Notes: generated by a model not told the origin, from the letters alone. A DNA stretch of 64,000 nucleotides from Flavobacterium enshiense (GCF_022836875.1 NZ_CP090376.1:1922001-1986000), one strand, 5' to 3'. Shown: positions 34,383-43,975, counted from the stretch's first letter. Numbers and translations are program-made.

Positions 34383-35615
34383 ATGAACACATTAAAATTT
34401 ATAACAGCAGGAAATGTAGACGACGGGAAAAGCACCTTAATCGGTCGTTTGCTATACGATTCCGACAGTATACACACTGATCAATTGGGTCTATTGCAAA
34501 AGCAAACCAAGCAGGAAGGTGTCGAAATCGATTTATCAATGATAACCGACGGATTGCGTGCCGAACGCGAACAGGGAATAACAATAGATGTAGCCTATAA
34601 ATATTTCTCGACAAAAAAGAGAAAATTCATCATTGCCGATGCACCGGGACACGAGCAATACACCCGTAACATGATTACCGGAGCTTCCAATTCCGATTTG
34701 ATTATCATTTTAGTCGATGCTAGAAAAGGAATTACAATCCAAACCAAGCGTCATGCATCGGTTGGTTCGCTGATGGGAATTAAAAAAGCCATCATCGCCG
34801 TGAATAAAATCGATTTGGTGAATTATTCCGAAACGATTTTCAACGATATTAAAGCCGCTTTCGAAGCCATTAAGGGAAATCTTAATTATGATGAAATCGC
34901 CTATATTCCGGTAAGTGCGCTGGTGGGCGATAACATCGTAGAGAAATCAGAAAAAACACTTTGGTTTGAAGGCGATACGCTGTTGCAAACTCTGGAACAC
35001 ATCGAAATTCCCACTAAGGAAAATCTGGCTCCCCGTTTTCAGGTGCAATGGGTAATCCGACCGAAAGATGAAGAAAACCACGATTACCGCGGTTATGCCG
35101 GACAAGTTTTAAGCGGGAATTATAAAATTGGTGACAAGGTAAAAGTTCTACCAAGCGGAATTGAAACGACAATCGTAAAGATTGAAAAACATCAGCAAAT
35201 TATCGAAAAAGCGATTGCCGGAGAAAATGTGGTACTGCATTTGGCCGATAATATTGATGTCAGTCGCGGTGACAGTATCATTAAAACGGATAATCTTCCG
35301 ATTGCTTCCAATGAGCTGAAAACTTGGGTTTGCTGGCTGGATAATTCGCCTTTGCAGATTGGGAAAACCTATTTATTGCAGCATCGTTTCAGAACCGTTC
35401 GCGTAAAAATTCAGGAAATCGATCGGAAATGGGACATCAATGAGTGGCAGTTCAATGAGTCAAATGAAGTAAAACTCAACGATATAGGACAAATATCACT
35501 AAGAACAAACCAGCCTTTGTTTTTTGACGCTTTTACAGAAAATTCAAAAAACGGGAATGCGATTTTAATTGATGAGACCAATTTCAGTACCGTAGGCGCC
35601 TTAATGTTCTTATAA
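34383..35615 (+). CDS. cysN: Sulfate adenylyltransferase subunit 1 (GTPase)
   Basis: A 410-residue EF-Tu-like GTPase. G1 GNVDDGKST, G3 DAPGHEQY and G4 NKID are all intact, followed by beta-barrel domains. GTP hydrolysis drives APS formation by CysD. The length excludes a fused APS kinase (CysC) domain, consistent with an APS-reducing pathway. The stop is 1 bp before the cysE start. Confidence 0.96.
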   Translation: MNTLKFITAGNVDDGKSTLIGRLLYDSDSIHTDQLGLLQKQTKQEGVEIDLSMITDGLRAEREQGITIDVAYKYFSTKKRKFIIADAPGHEQYTRNMITGASNSDLIIILVDARKGITIQTKRHASVGSLMGIKKAIIAVNKIDLVNYSETIFNDIKAAFEAIKGNLNYDEIAYIPVSALVGDNIVEKSEKTLWFEGDTLLQTLEHIEIPTKENLAPRFQVQWVIRPKDEENHDYRGYAGQVLSGNYKIGDKVKVLPSGIETTIVKIEKHQQIIEKAIAGENVVLHLADNIDVSRGDSIIKTDNLPIASNELKTWVCWLDNSPLQIGKTYLLQHRFRTVRVKIQEIDRKWDINEWQFNESNEVKLNDIGQISLRTNQPLFFDAFTENSKNGNAILIDETNFSTVGALMFL

Positions 35616-35616
35616 A

Positions 35617-36432
35617 ATGAAACATCCCATTTACATAAAAAACAATCGGAGTGAAAAAAAATTACCTGATAAAGCGAGAACCGAAGCCTGGACCGAAGCC
35701 ATTTTTCACTGGCTCTTTTCGATAGTGGAAGGCTATGCTGATTACGATCTCTTCCTGAAAGAGGAAGCACAGCTTTGGTCGGCATTGACCGAATTACTGG
35801 ATAACGTTCTTACCGATAATGAAAGCAGATTCGAAACGGCAAACTGTTTTTTCGGCAAACTTGAAACGATTCACACACAATTGGAAGCCGATTTGGAAGC
35901 GGTCTTCAATTTCGACCCCGCGGCAAAATCGGTGAGCGAAGTATTGATTGCCTATCCCGGTTTTTTTGCCATAACGGTTTACCGATTGGCACATGAACTT
36001 TGGAAAAACAATATTCCGATACTTCCGAGAATAATGGCTGAATATGTTCACAGTAAAACCGGAATCGACATCCATCCGGGGGCAAAAATAGGCGAGCGTT
36101 TTTTCATCGATCACGGAACGGGAATCGTAATTGGTGAAACTTCGGTAATCGGGAACGATGTGAAAATCTATCAGGGAGTTACACTCGGGGCGTTAACGGT
36201 GAGTAAGGACAAAGCGGCAGAAAAACGTCATCCAACCATCGGAAACAATGTGACACTTTACGCGAACGCGACCATTTTGGGGGGAAATACAATAATCGGT
36301 GATAATGCCGTGATTGGCGGAAACGTTTGGATTACTCAGTCGATTCCCGCAAAATCTCTGGTGTATCATAAAAGTGAAATCATTATTAAGAGTAAAGCTG
36401 AATTTCCAGAGCCACTGAATTTTGTGATATAG
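35617..36432 (+). CDS. cysE: Serine O-acetyltransferase
   Basis: A 271-residue acetyltransferase forming O-acetylserine for CysK. The N-terminal helical domain is somewhat long. The C-terminal left-handed beta-helix shows hexapeptide repeats (IDIHPGAKIGERFFIDHGTG, then VIGETSVIGNDVKIYQGVTLG) with catalytic Asp/His in FIDHGTG. It ends in a short tail. It is immediately downstream of cysN. A 7-copy heptanucleotide array follows in the gap before cysK. Confidence 0.94.
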   Translation: MKHPIYIKNNRSEKKLPDKARTEAWTEAIFHWLFSIVEGYADYDLFLKEEAQLWSALTELLDNVLTDNESRFETANCFFGKLETIHTQLEADLEAVFNFDPAAKSVSEVLIAYPGFFAITVYRLAHELWKNNIPILPRIMAEYVHSKTGIDIHPGAKIGERFFIDHGTGIVIGETSVIGNDVKIYQGVTLGALTVSKDKAAEKRHPTIGNNVTLYANATILGGNTIIGDNAVIGGNVWITQSIPAKSLVYHKSEIIIKSKAEFPEPLNFVI

Positions 36433-36437
36433 TGGAA

Positions 36438-36486
36438 GGGATAAGGTATAAGGGATAAGGTATAAGGTATAAGGTATAAGGGATAA
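36438..36486. repeat. Heptanucleotide tandem array GG(G/T)ATAA x7
   Basis: Seven units alternate GGGATAA and GGTATAA (G,T,G,T,T,T,G at position 3) between cysE and cysK. The period and copy number match the GGGAAAA array between trpC and trpD. Just downstream is an AATCTGCTATATCTGCGAGA-like relic of a dispersed repeat. Confidence 0.88.
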
Positions 36487-36587
36487 GAGTAAGTGATAAG
36501 AAGCAATAATTTGAAAATCTACTTAATCTGCTATATCTGCGAGAAATAAATTGATAATAGAAATAAAACCAACAAAAAGTAAATACA

Positions 36588-37499
36588 GTGAAAGCGAAAA
36601 CTATTTTAGAAACCATAGGAAACACACCCGTGGTAAAAATCAATAAACTCTTCGGAGCAAATAAAAACGTTTGGATTAAACTGGAAAGAACCAATCCGGG
36701 TAGCAGTATCAAGGACCGAATTGCTCTGGCGATGATTGAAGATGCGGAACGCAAAGGAATATTAAAACCCAACAGCGTGATTATCGAGCCAACCTCAGGG
36801 AATACCGGTATTGGTCTGGCTTTGGTAGCGGCTGTTAAAGGTTATAAAGTGATACTTGTAATGCCGGAATCCATGAGTGTGGAACGCAGAAAACTAATGG
36901 AAATCTACGGTGCGCAATTCGAATTGACGCCTCGTGAAAAAGGAATGAAAGGTGCTATTGAAAAGGCCAATGAATTGGTCAGCCAAATCCCTAATGCCTG
37001 GTCACCGCAACAGTTTGACAATCCTGCGAACGTGGAAGTTCACGAAAGAACGACCGCTCAGGAAATTATAGCTGATTTCCCGGAAGGACTGGATTACCTA
37101 ATTACTGGAGTGGGAACCGGCGGACACATTACCGGTGTGGCGAAAGCACTGAAATCGAAATTTTCCAAATTGAAGGTTATCGCCGTAGAGCCAGAATTAT
37201 CTCCGGTCTTAAGCGGAGGTTCGCCTGCACCACACCCGTTACAAGGTATCGGAGCGGGATTTGTACCGGGAATTTACAACAACGAATTTATCGATGAAGT
37301 GGTTCAGGTTGGAAGAGACGAAGCGTTTGAAAACACCCGTAACATTGCCAAACAGGAAGGGATTTTGGTCGGAATTTCAACGGGCGCTTCTTTATCGGCG
37401 GTAGCTAAAAAACTGGAAACCATTCCGGACGGCGCGAACGTTTTAACCTTCAATTACGACACCGGCGAACGCTACCTTTCCATAGAAGGACTCTTCTAA
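36588..37499 (+). CDS. cysK: Cysteine synthase (O-acetylserine sulfhydrylase)
   Basis: A 303-residue PLP enzyme converting O-acetylserine and sulfide to cysteine. The PLP lysine is Lys42 in [11 protein letters not shown]. Other signatures are [15 protein letters not shown], the phosphate loop [13 protein letters not shown] and [17 protein letters not shown]. The start is a GTG at 36588; no in-frame ATG precedes the conserved [10 protein letters not shown] CysM-type assignment is possible from sequence alone, but the context (cysE, sulfate reduction) favours the sulfide-using form. Confidence 0.93.
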   Translation: MKAKTILETIGNTPVVKINKLFGANKNVWIKLERTNPGSSIKDRIALAMIEDAERKGILKPNSVIIEPTSGNTGIGLALVAAVKGYKVILVMPESMSVERRKLMEIYGAQFELTPREKGMKGAIEKANELVSQIPNAWSPQQFDNPANVEVHERTTAQEIIADFPEGLDYLITGVGTGGHITGVAKALKSKFSKLKVIAVEPELSPVLSGGSPAPHPLQGIGAGFVPGIYNNEFIDEVVQVGRDEAFENTRNIAKQEGILVGISTGASLSAVAKKLETIPDGANVLTFNYDTGERYLSIEGLF

Positions 37500-37558
37500 A
37501 AAACAACTAATAAAACATGTGGTTTTTCCTCGCTTTTTCAAGCGAGTAGGGGATTCTC

Positions 37559-38395
37559 ATGCCTAAAAAAACAAAGGAAATGAAATATTTAAATAAAGGA
37601 AAAGTGATTTTAGCAGGCGCAGGCCCCGGTGATCCGGACTTAATCAGTCTGAAAGCACTCAAATATCTTCAAAAAGCTGATGTAGTCTTAACAGACCGTT
37701 TGGTTTCACCGGAATTGATTGAAGAATATGCCGATAAAAACGCTTTGGTGATTTATGTGGGTAAGCAATGTTCCAAAGGAATTCACACACCACAGCAGGA
37801 CATCAATGAGTTGATGGTGGAATTTGCGCTTCAAGGGAAACTCATACTCCGATTAAAAGGAGGTGATTCCATGCTTTTTTCCAATATTCTGGACGAACTA
37901 AAGGTACTGAAAGCCAATGCCATTGCTTATGAAATCATACCAGGTATTTCGGCCGCTTTTGGTGCAGCTTCCTATACCGGGATTCCGCTTACGGCAAGGG
38001 AGTATTCGAGAGGTGTCCGTTTTCTGACGTTGTATGATTTGAAAACCGTAGCACCCAGTCAGTGGAAAGATTGGGCTAATACGAGTGATACACTGGTTTT
38101 TTATATGAGCGGACAACGTTTGGATGCGTTGACGGAATCCCTTTTGGAAAACGGTATCAGTACCTCAAAAGGTATCGCTGTTGTACAACAGGCCACTACG
38201 CCAAACCAAAAAACAACGGTGTTTTCTTTTGAAGATCTGCAAACGAAATCCTTGCCCGAATTTGAATATGTTCCGACACTCATCATTGTAGGCGCTGTCG
38301 TGAATCTTCATGAGGAATTCTCCTGGATAAAAGAGAAAAACACTATTGAATCTTATTTCGATAACCATAAAAATACCTATCAAAATGCTATCTGA
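37559..38395 (+). CDS. cobA: Uroporphyrinogen-III C-methyltransferase (SUMT)
   Basis: A 278-residue SAM-dependent methyltransferase producing precorrin-2 for siroheme. The family motif VILAGAGPGDPDLISLKALK is near the N-terminus, then DRLVSPELI, ILRLKGGDSMLF and YEIIPGISAAFGAASYTGIP. The start is either 37559 or the Met at 37580. The 3' end overlaps the preferred cysJ start by 11 bp. Siroheme is the cofactor of CysI, encoded two genes on. The later dehydrogenase step is supplied by the fusion gene at 42471. A CTCGCTT/AAGCGAG hairpin (37529-37546) lies in the leader. Confidence 0.93.
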   Translation: MPKKTKEMKYLNKGKVILAGAGPGDPDLISLKALKYLQKADVVLTDRLVSPELIEEYADKNALVIYVGKQCSKGIHTPQQDINELMVEFALQGKLILRLKGGDSMLFSNILDELKVLKANAIAYEIIPGISAAFGAASYTGIPLTAREYSRGVRFLTLYDLKTVAPSQWKDWANTSDTLVFYMSGQRLDALTESLLENGISTSKGIAVVQQATTPNQKTTVFSFEDLQTKSLPEFEYVPTLIIVGAVVNLHEEFSWIKEKNTIESYFDNHKNTYQNAI

Positions 38396-40046
38396 AACTA
38401 AATTAACGCTATTGCAGCAACTCGTTCAGCAGGCTTCCAAAGAGGAAATCATCTGGACGAAAGGTTATCTGGCTGGTTTTCTGGACAGCAATCAACTTAC
38501 GGTTCCAACTGTTGAAACGCCAACCGCGGTAACGGTAAAACCATTGATTGTCTATGGTACCGAAACCGGAAATGCGAAGAAAATAGCCTCGCAATTGCTT
38601 ACGAACTTTAAGAAGAACAAGATACAGGCAAAGTCCACCGATATTTTTCAGTTAGATGTTTCGAAATTGGAGAAAGAAAGTTTGGTGCTTTTCATTGTAA
38701 GTACGCAGGGGGAAGGTGAATTTCCTCAAAATGCCGTTGCTTTTTACGAAAAACTGAAAGCCTCAGAAACGAATTTAAGTACTCTGAATTTCGCGGTTTT
38801 GGGATTGGGCGACACGTCCTATCCGCTTTTCTGTAATGCCGGTGTATTATTGGATGAGGTTTTGGAACAGAAAGGAGCCAAACGCTTATTATCCTTGGTT
38901 AAAGCCGATGTGGATTACGCCGAAACCGTAACGAAATGGGAAAACGATTTGCAGCAGGTGTTTTCGAAAAATGTTTCGCCATCATCTGTTCCGACACAAA
39001 AAAGTACTGCTTCTTCCGTTGGAAATAAAAAGAATTACAGTGGAATCGTTTCGCATAAAGTGGTTTTAAACGACAGAGGTTCGAACAAGGAAACCTATCA
39101 TATCGAAATCACGCCAAACGAAGAAGTGGTTTACGAACCCGGCGATGCTATCGGGTTTTATCCAAAAAACAATGAACATGAAATTGATGAAATTGCTTCA
39201 TTTTTTGATGAAAATGCTAAAAAAGAAATACTTTTTGATAAAAATATACGCGGATTAGGTAAAAAATCAATTCAATCGATTTCCGGATTATTTGGAATTG
39301 ATATCCATGAAGAGAAAGTAGATTTATTGGATATCCTGAAAAAATATCCCAAACCTGAGTCGGTTTCCTTCGATGATATCGTTACTGTACTTCATCCAAT
39401 TGCACCACGTTTGTATTCGATTTCTTCTGCTGCGAATGCGCATGATGGCGAAGTGCATGTGACGGTTAACCTAAACACATTTTCGGTTGACGGAACCACT
39501 AAAACAGGCTTATGTTCGCAGTTTTTGGCCGATTTTCCAAAAGACACGGAAATCGAATTCTACATCCACAAAAACAGCAATTTCAAACTTCCATCAGATG
39601 ATACGGATATTATCATGATTGGTCCAGGAACGGGGATAGCTCCCTTTAGAAGTTTCATTGCTCACCGTGATGCAGAGGGTGCGGAAGGCAAGAACTGGTT
39701 GTTTTTCGGTGAGCAGCATTTCGTGTTGGATTTTTATTATCAAACGGAGATTCAGGAATGGTTGGCTACAGGCACACTGGCCAAATTAGACACGGCTTTT
39801 TCACGTGACCAGCAAAAGAAAATCTATGTGCAGGACCGCATAAGGGAAAAAGCAAATGAGTTTAACCAATGGTTGGAAAACGGGGCGTCGATTTACATCT
39901 GCGGACAAAAAAATCCGATGAGCACCGATGTTGAAAATACCATAATCGAAGTGATTGCTTCCGAAAGAAATATCGGTTTAAACGAAGCCAAGCAGGTTCT
40001 GGACGATTTGGAAACTGCCGGTAAATATCAAAAAGACGTGTATTAA
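38385..40046 (+). CDS. cysJ: Sulfite reductase flavoprotein subunit
   Basis: A diflavin reductase of about 553 residues. An N-terminal flavodoxin domain binds FMN (VYGTETGNAKKIA, then VSTQGEGEFPQNA), and C-terminal FAD and NADPH domains follow (RLYSISSA, GPGTGIAPFRSF, YICGQKNPMSTDV). The ATG at 38385 (MLSETKLTLLQQL) is preferred over an upstream in-frame Met because it leaves only an 11-bp overlap with cobA. It transfers electrons from NADPH to CysI. Slightly shorter than the E. coli protein (599 residues). Confidence 0.94.
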   Translation: MLSETKLTLLQQLVQQASKEEIIWTKGYLAGFLDSNQLTVPTVETPTAVTVKPLIVYGTETGNAKKIASQLLTNFKKNKIQAKSTDIFQLDVSKLEKESLVLFIVSTQGEGEFPQNAVAFYEKLKASETNLSTLNFAVLGLGDTSYPLFCNAGVLLDEVLEQKGAKRLLSLVKADVDYAETVTKWENDLQQVFSKNVSPSSVPTQKSTASSVGNKKNYSGIVSHKVVLNDRGSNKETYHIEITPNEEVVYEPGDAIGFYPKNNEHEIDEIASFFDENAKKEILFDKNIRGLGKKSIQSISGLFGIDIHEEKVDLLDILKKYPKPESVSFDDIVTVLHPIAPRLYSISSAANAHDGEVHVTVNLNTFSVDGTTKTGLCSQFLADFPKDTEIEFYIHKNSNFKLPSDDTDIIMIGPGTGIAPFRSFIAHRDAEGAEGKNWLFFGEQHFVLDFYYQTEIQEWLATGTLAKLDTAFSRDQQKKIYVQDRIREKANEFNQWLENGASIYICGQKNPMSTDVENTIIEVIASERNIGLNEAKQVLDDLETAGKYQKDVY

Positions 40047-40077
40047 TAACCAGCTAATAGCTAAATGCTAAAATAAA

Positions 40078-41727
40078 ATGAGCAATAAATTATCACCAGT
40101 AGAAGCCATAAAAACCAAAAGTGACGGTTTGCGAGGCACTTTAAAAGAAAGTATTGATTTAGACAATCACACGGGAAATGTACGTCCGGATGATGAAACC
40201 TTAGTGAAATTCCACGGAATGTACGTACAGGACGACCGTGACCGAAGAGCAGAACGCGCGGCTAAAAAACTGGACAAATTGTATTCCTTTATGATTCGGT
40301 TGAGGATTCCGGGTGGAGTCATTAATGCCGATCAATGGTTGGCCACACACGGTATTTCGGAAGAATTCGGAACCGGAACACTAAAAATTACGACTCGTCA
40401 AACAGTGCAATTGCACGGCTTGTTAAAACACCAATTGCGTCCGACGATTCAGGCGTTTAACACGGCTAAACTGGATTCGATTGCAGCCTGTGGTGATGTG
40501 AACCGAAACGTAATCGTGAGTTCGCATCCGCAACTTTCACCATTGCATCAGGAGATTTATGAATATGCCGATAAAATTTCAACATTGTTATTGCCTAAAA
40601 CGCAATCGTATTATGAGGTTTTTATAGACGGAGAAAAGATTTACGAACGTTCTTCGGAAGCCGATCCGTTGTATGAAGATCGTTATCTGCCGAGAAAATT
40701 CAAGATTGCTATTGCGATTCCGCCTTCTAACGATGTGGATGTTTTTACCAACGACATCGGACTGATTGCAATTATCGAAAACAACAGACTGAAAGGTTTC
40801 AACATTGCTGTGGGCGGCGGATTGGCAACAACTCACGGGAATCCGAATACCTATGCACGTTTGGGGTCCATCATCGGATTTACCGATACCGAAGAAAAAA
40901 CATTGAAAGCAGTGTATGAGATACTAACGGTGCAAAGGGATTTCGGTAACCGAGAGGACAGGAAGCTTTCGCGTATGAAATATACTGTGGATAAATTAAC
41001 GGTGGAAGGTTTCAAAAAAGAGTTGGAAAACCGCATCGGGTTTGAATTGCTACCCGAGCAGCCGTTCATTTTTACCGAAAGAAGTGACCGCTTTGGTTGG
41101 GAGAAAAATCATGAAGGGAAGTGGTTTTATACCTTATTTGTAGAGCATGGCGTGGTGAAACCATATCAGAAGCAGTTTTTATATGAAGTGGCGCAACTGA
41201 AAATCTCCAACTTCATTTTTTCCGGAAACCAGAACCTGATTTTAGGGGAAGTTGCGGATAATGAAAAAGCGAAAATAGATGCCTTGCTAATCAAACATGA
41301 AATTGACAAAAGCGACAGCGCACTTCGTAAAAATTCGATGGCGTGTGTTGCGTTGCCAACCTGTCCGCTAGCTTTGGCGGAAGCCCAACGGTATTTACCG
41401 GAATTGGTTACGAAAATCGAACCTATCTTGGAAAAATACAACCTTCATAATGAGGAGATTTCTATCCGAATGACAGGCTGTCCAAATGGTTGTGGCCGTC
41501 CGTATGTGGCTGAATTGGGTTTTATCGGAACCGGACCAGGGCAGTATAATTTCATGTTGGGAGGCGACCGATTTGGTGAAAGACTAAACAAATTATACAA
41601 AGAAAAACAGACGGAAGCAGAAATTTTAACCGAAGTCGACCATTTGCTGGATCGCTATACAAAAGAGAAAAATGAGAACGAAACCTTTGGCGATTTTACG
41701 TTCAGGAAAATCATTTCACAAAATTAA
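40078..41727 (+). CDS. cysI: Sulfite reductase hemoprotein subunit
   Basis: A 549-residue siroheme-[4Fe-4S] enzyme reducing sulfite to sulfide with six electrons. The Fe-S/siroheme ligands are CVALPTC (C-x5-C) and CPNGC (C-x3-C). The N-terminal FHGMYVQDDRDRR and TTRQTVQLHGL are ferredoxin-like repeat landmarks. It pairs with CysJ. Its end overlaps the DUF2490 gene by 56 bp. Confidence 0.96.
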   Translation: MSNKLSPVEAIKTKSDGLRGTLKESIDLDNHTGNVRPDDETLVKFHGMYVQDDRDRRAERAAKKLDKLYSFMIRLRIPGGVINADQWLATHGISEEFGTGTLKITTRQTVQLHGLLKHQLRPTIQAFNTAKLDSIAACGDVNRNVIVSSHPQLSPLHQEIYEYADKISTLLLPKTQSYYEVFIDGEKIYERSSEADPLYEDRYLPRKFKIAIAIPPSNDVDVFTNDIGLIAIIENNRLKGFNIAVGGGLATTHGNPNTYARLGSIIGFTDTEEKTLKAVYEILTVQRDFGNREDRKLSRMKYTVDKLTVEGFKKELENRIGFELLPEQPFIFTERSDRFGWEKNHEGKWFYTLFVEHGVVKPYQKQFLYEVAQLKISNFIFSGNQNLILGEVADNEKAKIDALLIKHEIDKSDSALRKNSMACVALPTCPLALAEAQRYLPELVTKIEPILEKYNLHNEEISIRMTGCPNGCGRPYVAELGFIGTGPGQYNFMLGGDRFGERLNKLYKEKQTEAEILTEVDHLLDRYTKEKNENETFGDFTFRKIISQN

Positions 41728-42463
41728 TAGTAATAGAACAGTAGTACTTGTAGTATTGTTGTTTTCTCAACTGAATCTTTTGGCTCAGAAGAACATGACA
41801 CATCAGCAACAGATTTGGTATGGTTATTACAATTCGCTGGCGTTTAACGAGAACTGGTGTTTAAAGAGCGAAATTCAGGAACGGCAGTTCATCAATCCGA
41901 CAGCGCAGCATCAGTTGCTTTTCCGTACGGATTTGGAATACAAGTTGGAGGGAAACTGGAATGTTTTTGTTGGAGGTGCATTCTTTTTACAGAGTCCGAA
42001 TGACCCTAATTCAGACAGTGATCTGGTTGTTCCGGAATTACGCCCGAATATCGGCTTCAACAATAAACAGAAACTTTCCTTTCTGACCATTTCGCATCGA
42101 TATAAAGCCGAAGCCCGTTTTTTTCATGATGTTGAAAATGAAGAGTTGACAGGAGGTTATCGTTTTTCGAATTTCCGGTTGCGCTACCAGTTAGGATTTG
42201 ATATTCCGGTTGTAAAAAAAGAAAATCAGGAACGAGTCATTCTGAAACTGAAAGATGAGGTAATGTTCAATGTCGGCAGTAAAATAGTTAAAAACTCCTT
42301 TGATCAGAACCGTATTTATCTGGCATTGAATTATATGGTAAGCCCTGCAATTGCTATCGAAGCCGGTTACATGAATTGGTTTCAGCAACAGAAATCGGGT
42401 GTCGATTTTTATAATCGCGATATTATCCGGTTCTCCTTTTTCCATAATCTGATAGTAAAATAG
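41672..42463 (+). CDS. DUF2490 outer-membrane-like protein
   Basis: A 263-residue protein with a signal peptide (VVLVVLLFSQLNLLAQ, about residues 23-39) and a mature part of alternating hydrophobic/polar strands (WNVFVGGAFFLQS, then YKLEGN, RYKAEARFFHD). This matches the DUF2490 family of probable beta-barrels with unknown function. The first Met lies 56 bp inside cysI, so translation is coupled to it. The operon position suggests an outer-membrane role in sulfur uptake, but that is inference. The long N-terminal leader before the signal is unusual and the start is uncertain. Confidence 0.78.
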   Translation: MRTKPLAILRSGKSFHKINSNRTVVLVVLLFSQLNLLAQKNMTHQQQIWYGYYNSLAFNENWCLKSEIQERQFINPTAQHQLLFRTDLEYKLEGNWNVFVGGAFFLQSPNDPNSDSDLVVPELRPNIGFNNKQKLSFLTISHRYKAEARFFHDVENEELTGGYRFSNFRLRYQLGFDIPVVKKENQERVILKLKDEVMFNVGSKIVKNSFDQNRIYLALNYMVSPAIAIEAGYMNWFQQQKSGVDFYNRDIIRFSFFHNLIVK

Positions 42464-42470
42464 AAAAAAT

Positions 42471-43925
42471 ATGAGTAGTACATTATTTCCGGTATTCCTG
42501 AAAACCGAAACCGCCCGATTTTTGATCGTTGGGGGCGGCAATGTAGGTTTGGAAAAAACGGAAACCTTATTAAGACAGAATCCCGACATAAATATAAAAT
42601 TGGTGGCCAGTGAAATTTCATCGGCTTTGAAAGAAGTTTTGGCGAAACATCCTCATATTGATTTTCACGAACGTCCATTTCAGGAAGCCGATTTGAATGA
42701 AACCGATTTTGTGATAGCAGCCACAAACAATAGAACAGTTAATGCCGAAATTAAGTGGCAGGCCAACGAACGGAAAATATTGGTCAATGCCGCAGATCAG
42801 CCGGATTTATGCGATTTCTACCTGGGTTCGATTGTAAAGAAAGGAAATCTGAAAATCGCTATTTCCACCAACGGAAAATCGCCTGTCTTGGCAAGGCGTT
42901 TGCGCGAACATCTGGAAGAAGCGATTCCAGATGATATCAATGAAAGCATTGAAAATCTGAATCAATTCAGGGACAAGCACAAAGGTGATTTTCAGGCGAA
43001 ACTGGCATTATTGAATGAAATCACATCCTCTTTGATTGACGACGAAACCCCTAAAAAACAAGGAAAAAAATATAAGAAACTGACGTTTGAAATTGCGGTG
43101 GTTTTCCTGGCGCTTTTCTTTGGTTACGGATTGTCGACGGTGATTTCGGTTCAGGATTTGAATTCTTTTGCGAGTGATATTCCGCCCGCTTTTTATGCGA
43201 TGATAGCGGTTGGTTTTTTTGCGCAAATGGTGGATGGGGCTGTAGGATTAGGCTATGGCGTGACTTGTGCCACGAGCATGATGTTGTTTGGAGTCAAACT
43301 GCCGGCCATCAGCGGAAGCATTCATACGGCGGAAATGTTTTCCAGCGGTATCAGTGGTTTTTCGCATTATAAATTCGGAAATGTCAATAAGAAACTGTTG
43401 CTGTGGCTGGCAGTTCCCGGAGTAATAGGAGCAGTGAGCGGTGCTTTGCTGTTGGTTTACCTCGGTAATAAATACGAAACCATTACCTATGCTATTTTGG
43501 CTTCTTATACGATGATTATCGGAATTCGCTTGATTATCATTGCTTTCCGAAAGAAAATAGTAAAACAAAAAGTGAGAAATACGGGGATTTTAGGTTTTTC
43601 CGGCGGACTTTTGGATGCTTTTGGAGGAGGAGGCTGGGGACCGATCGTGACCTCTACACTTTTATCCAAAGGAAGAAAATCAAGTTATGTTGTGGGAACG
43701 GTAAGTCTGGCTGAGTTTTTTGTAACCTTGGCGGCTTCACTGACCTTTTTTGCTTCGATAGGCGTCAGCCATTGGTATATAGTGGTTGGATTGATACTCG
43801 GCGGATCGTTGGCAGCACCGTTAGCGGCTAGAGTGGCAGGTAAACTTCCCCAAAAAACGGCAATATTGGCCGTTGCTTTTCTGGTAATTGTTTTCAGTAT
43901 CCGGATGTTGTTTAAAATTATATAA
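42471..43925 (+). CDS. Fusion: siroheme-synthase dehydrogenase domain + TauE/SafE transporter
   Basis: A 484-residue protein in two parts. Residues 1-195 match the CysG N-terminal NAD-binding domain (RFLIVGGGNVGLEKTETLL, AATNNRTVNAEI, LVNAADQPDLCDFYLGS, ISTNGKSPVLARRLRE). This domain oxidises precorrin-2 and may insert iron. From about residue 205 a TauE/SafE (TSUP) transporter of about eight helices follows, with GFFAQMVDGAVGLGYGVT and LGFSGGLLDAFGGGGWGP. It complements CobA to complete siroheme synthesis. The transporter half may move sulfite, sulfate or a related anion. It is the last gene of the cys operon. Confidence 0.88.
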   Translation: MSSTLFPVFLKTETARFLIVGGGNVGLEKTETLLRQNPDINIKLVASEISSALKEVLAKHPHIDFHERPFQEADLNETDFVIAATNNRTVNAEIKWQANERKILVNAADQPDLCDFYLGSIVKKGNLKIAISTNGKSPVLARRLREHLEEAIPDDINESIENLNQFRDKHKGDFQAKLALLNEITSSLIDDETPKKQGKKYKKLTFEIAVVFLALFFGYGLSTVISVQDLNSFASDIPPAFYAMIAVGFFAQMVDGAVGLGYGVTCATSMMLFGVKLPAISGSIHTAEMFSSGISGFSHYKFGNVNKKLLLWLAVPGVIGAVSGALLLVYLGNKYETITYAILASYTMIIGIRLIIIAFRKKIVKQKVRNTGILGFSGGLLDAFGGGGWGPIVTSTLLSKGRKSSYVVGTVSLAEFFVTLAASLTFFASIGVSHWYIVVGLILGGSLAAPLAARVAGKLPQKTAILAVAFLVIVFSIRMLFKII

Positions 43926-43930
43926 ATAAA

Positions 43931-43960
43931 AAAAGCCGCTTAAAGTAAGCGGCTTTTTTT
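43931..43960. terminator. Bidirectional terminator of the cys operon
   Basis: AAAAGCCGCTTA and TAAGCGGCTTTT form a 12-bp stem around AAG with T-runs on both strands, between the cys operon and the convergent yceI-like gene. Confidence 0.88.
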
Positions 43961-43975
43961 ATAATACATCAGGAA

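Noticed and set aside
36386-36772. Minus-strand ORF with repeated LIPY-type peptides
   Set aside because: The repeat peptide is just the heptamer array read in the opposite strand, and the frame overlaps cysE and cysK coding regions.
37529-37546. Hairpin CTCGCTT/AAGCGAG before cobA as a terminator
   Set aside because: It has no U-run on either strand and lies inside the cys operon, where it would block downstream genes.
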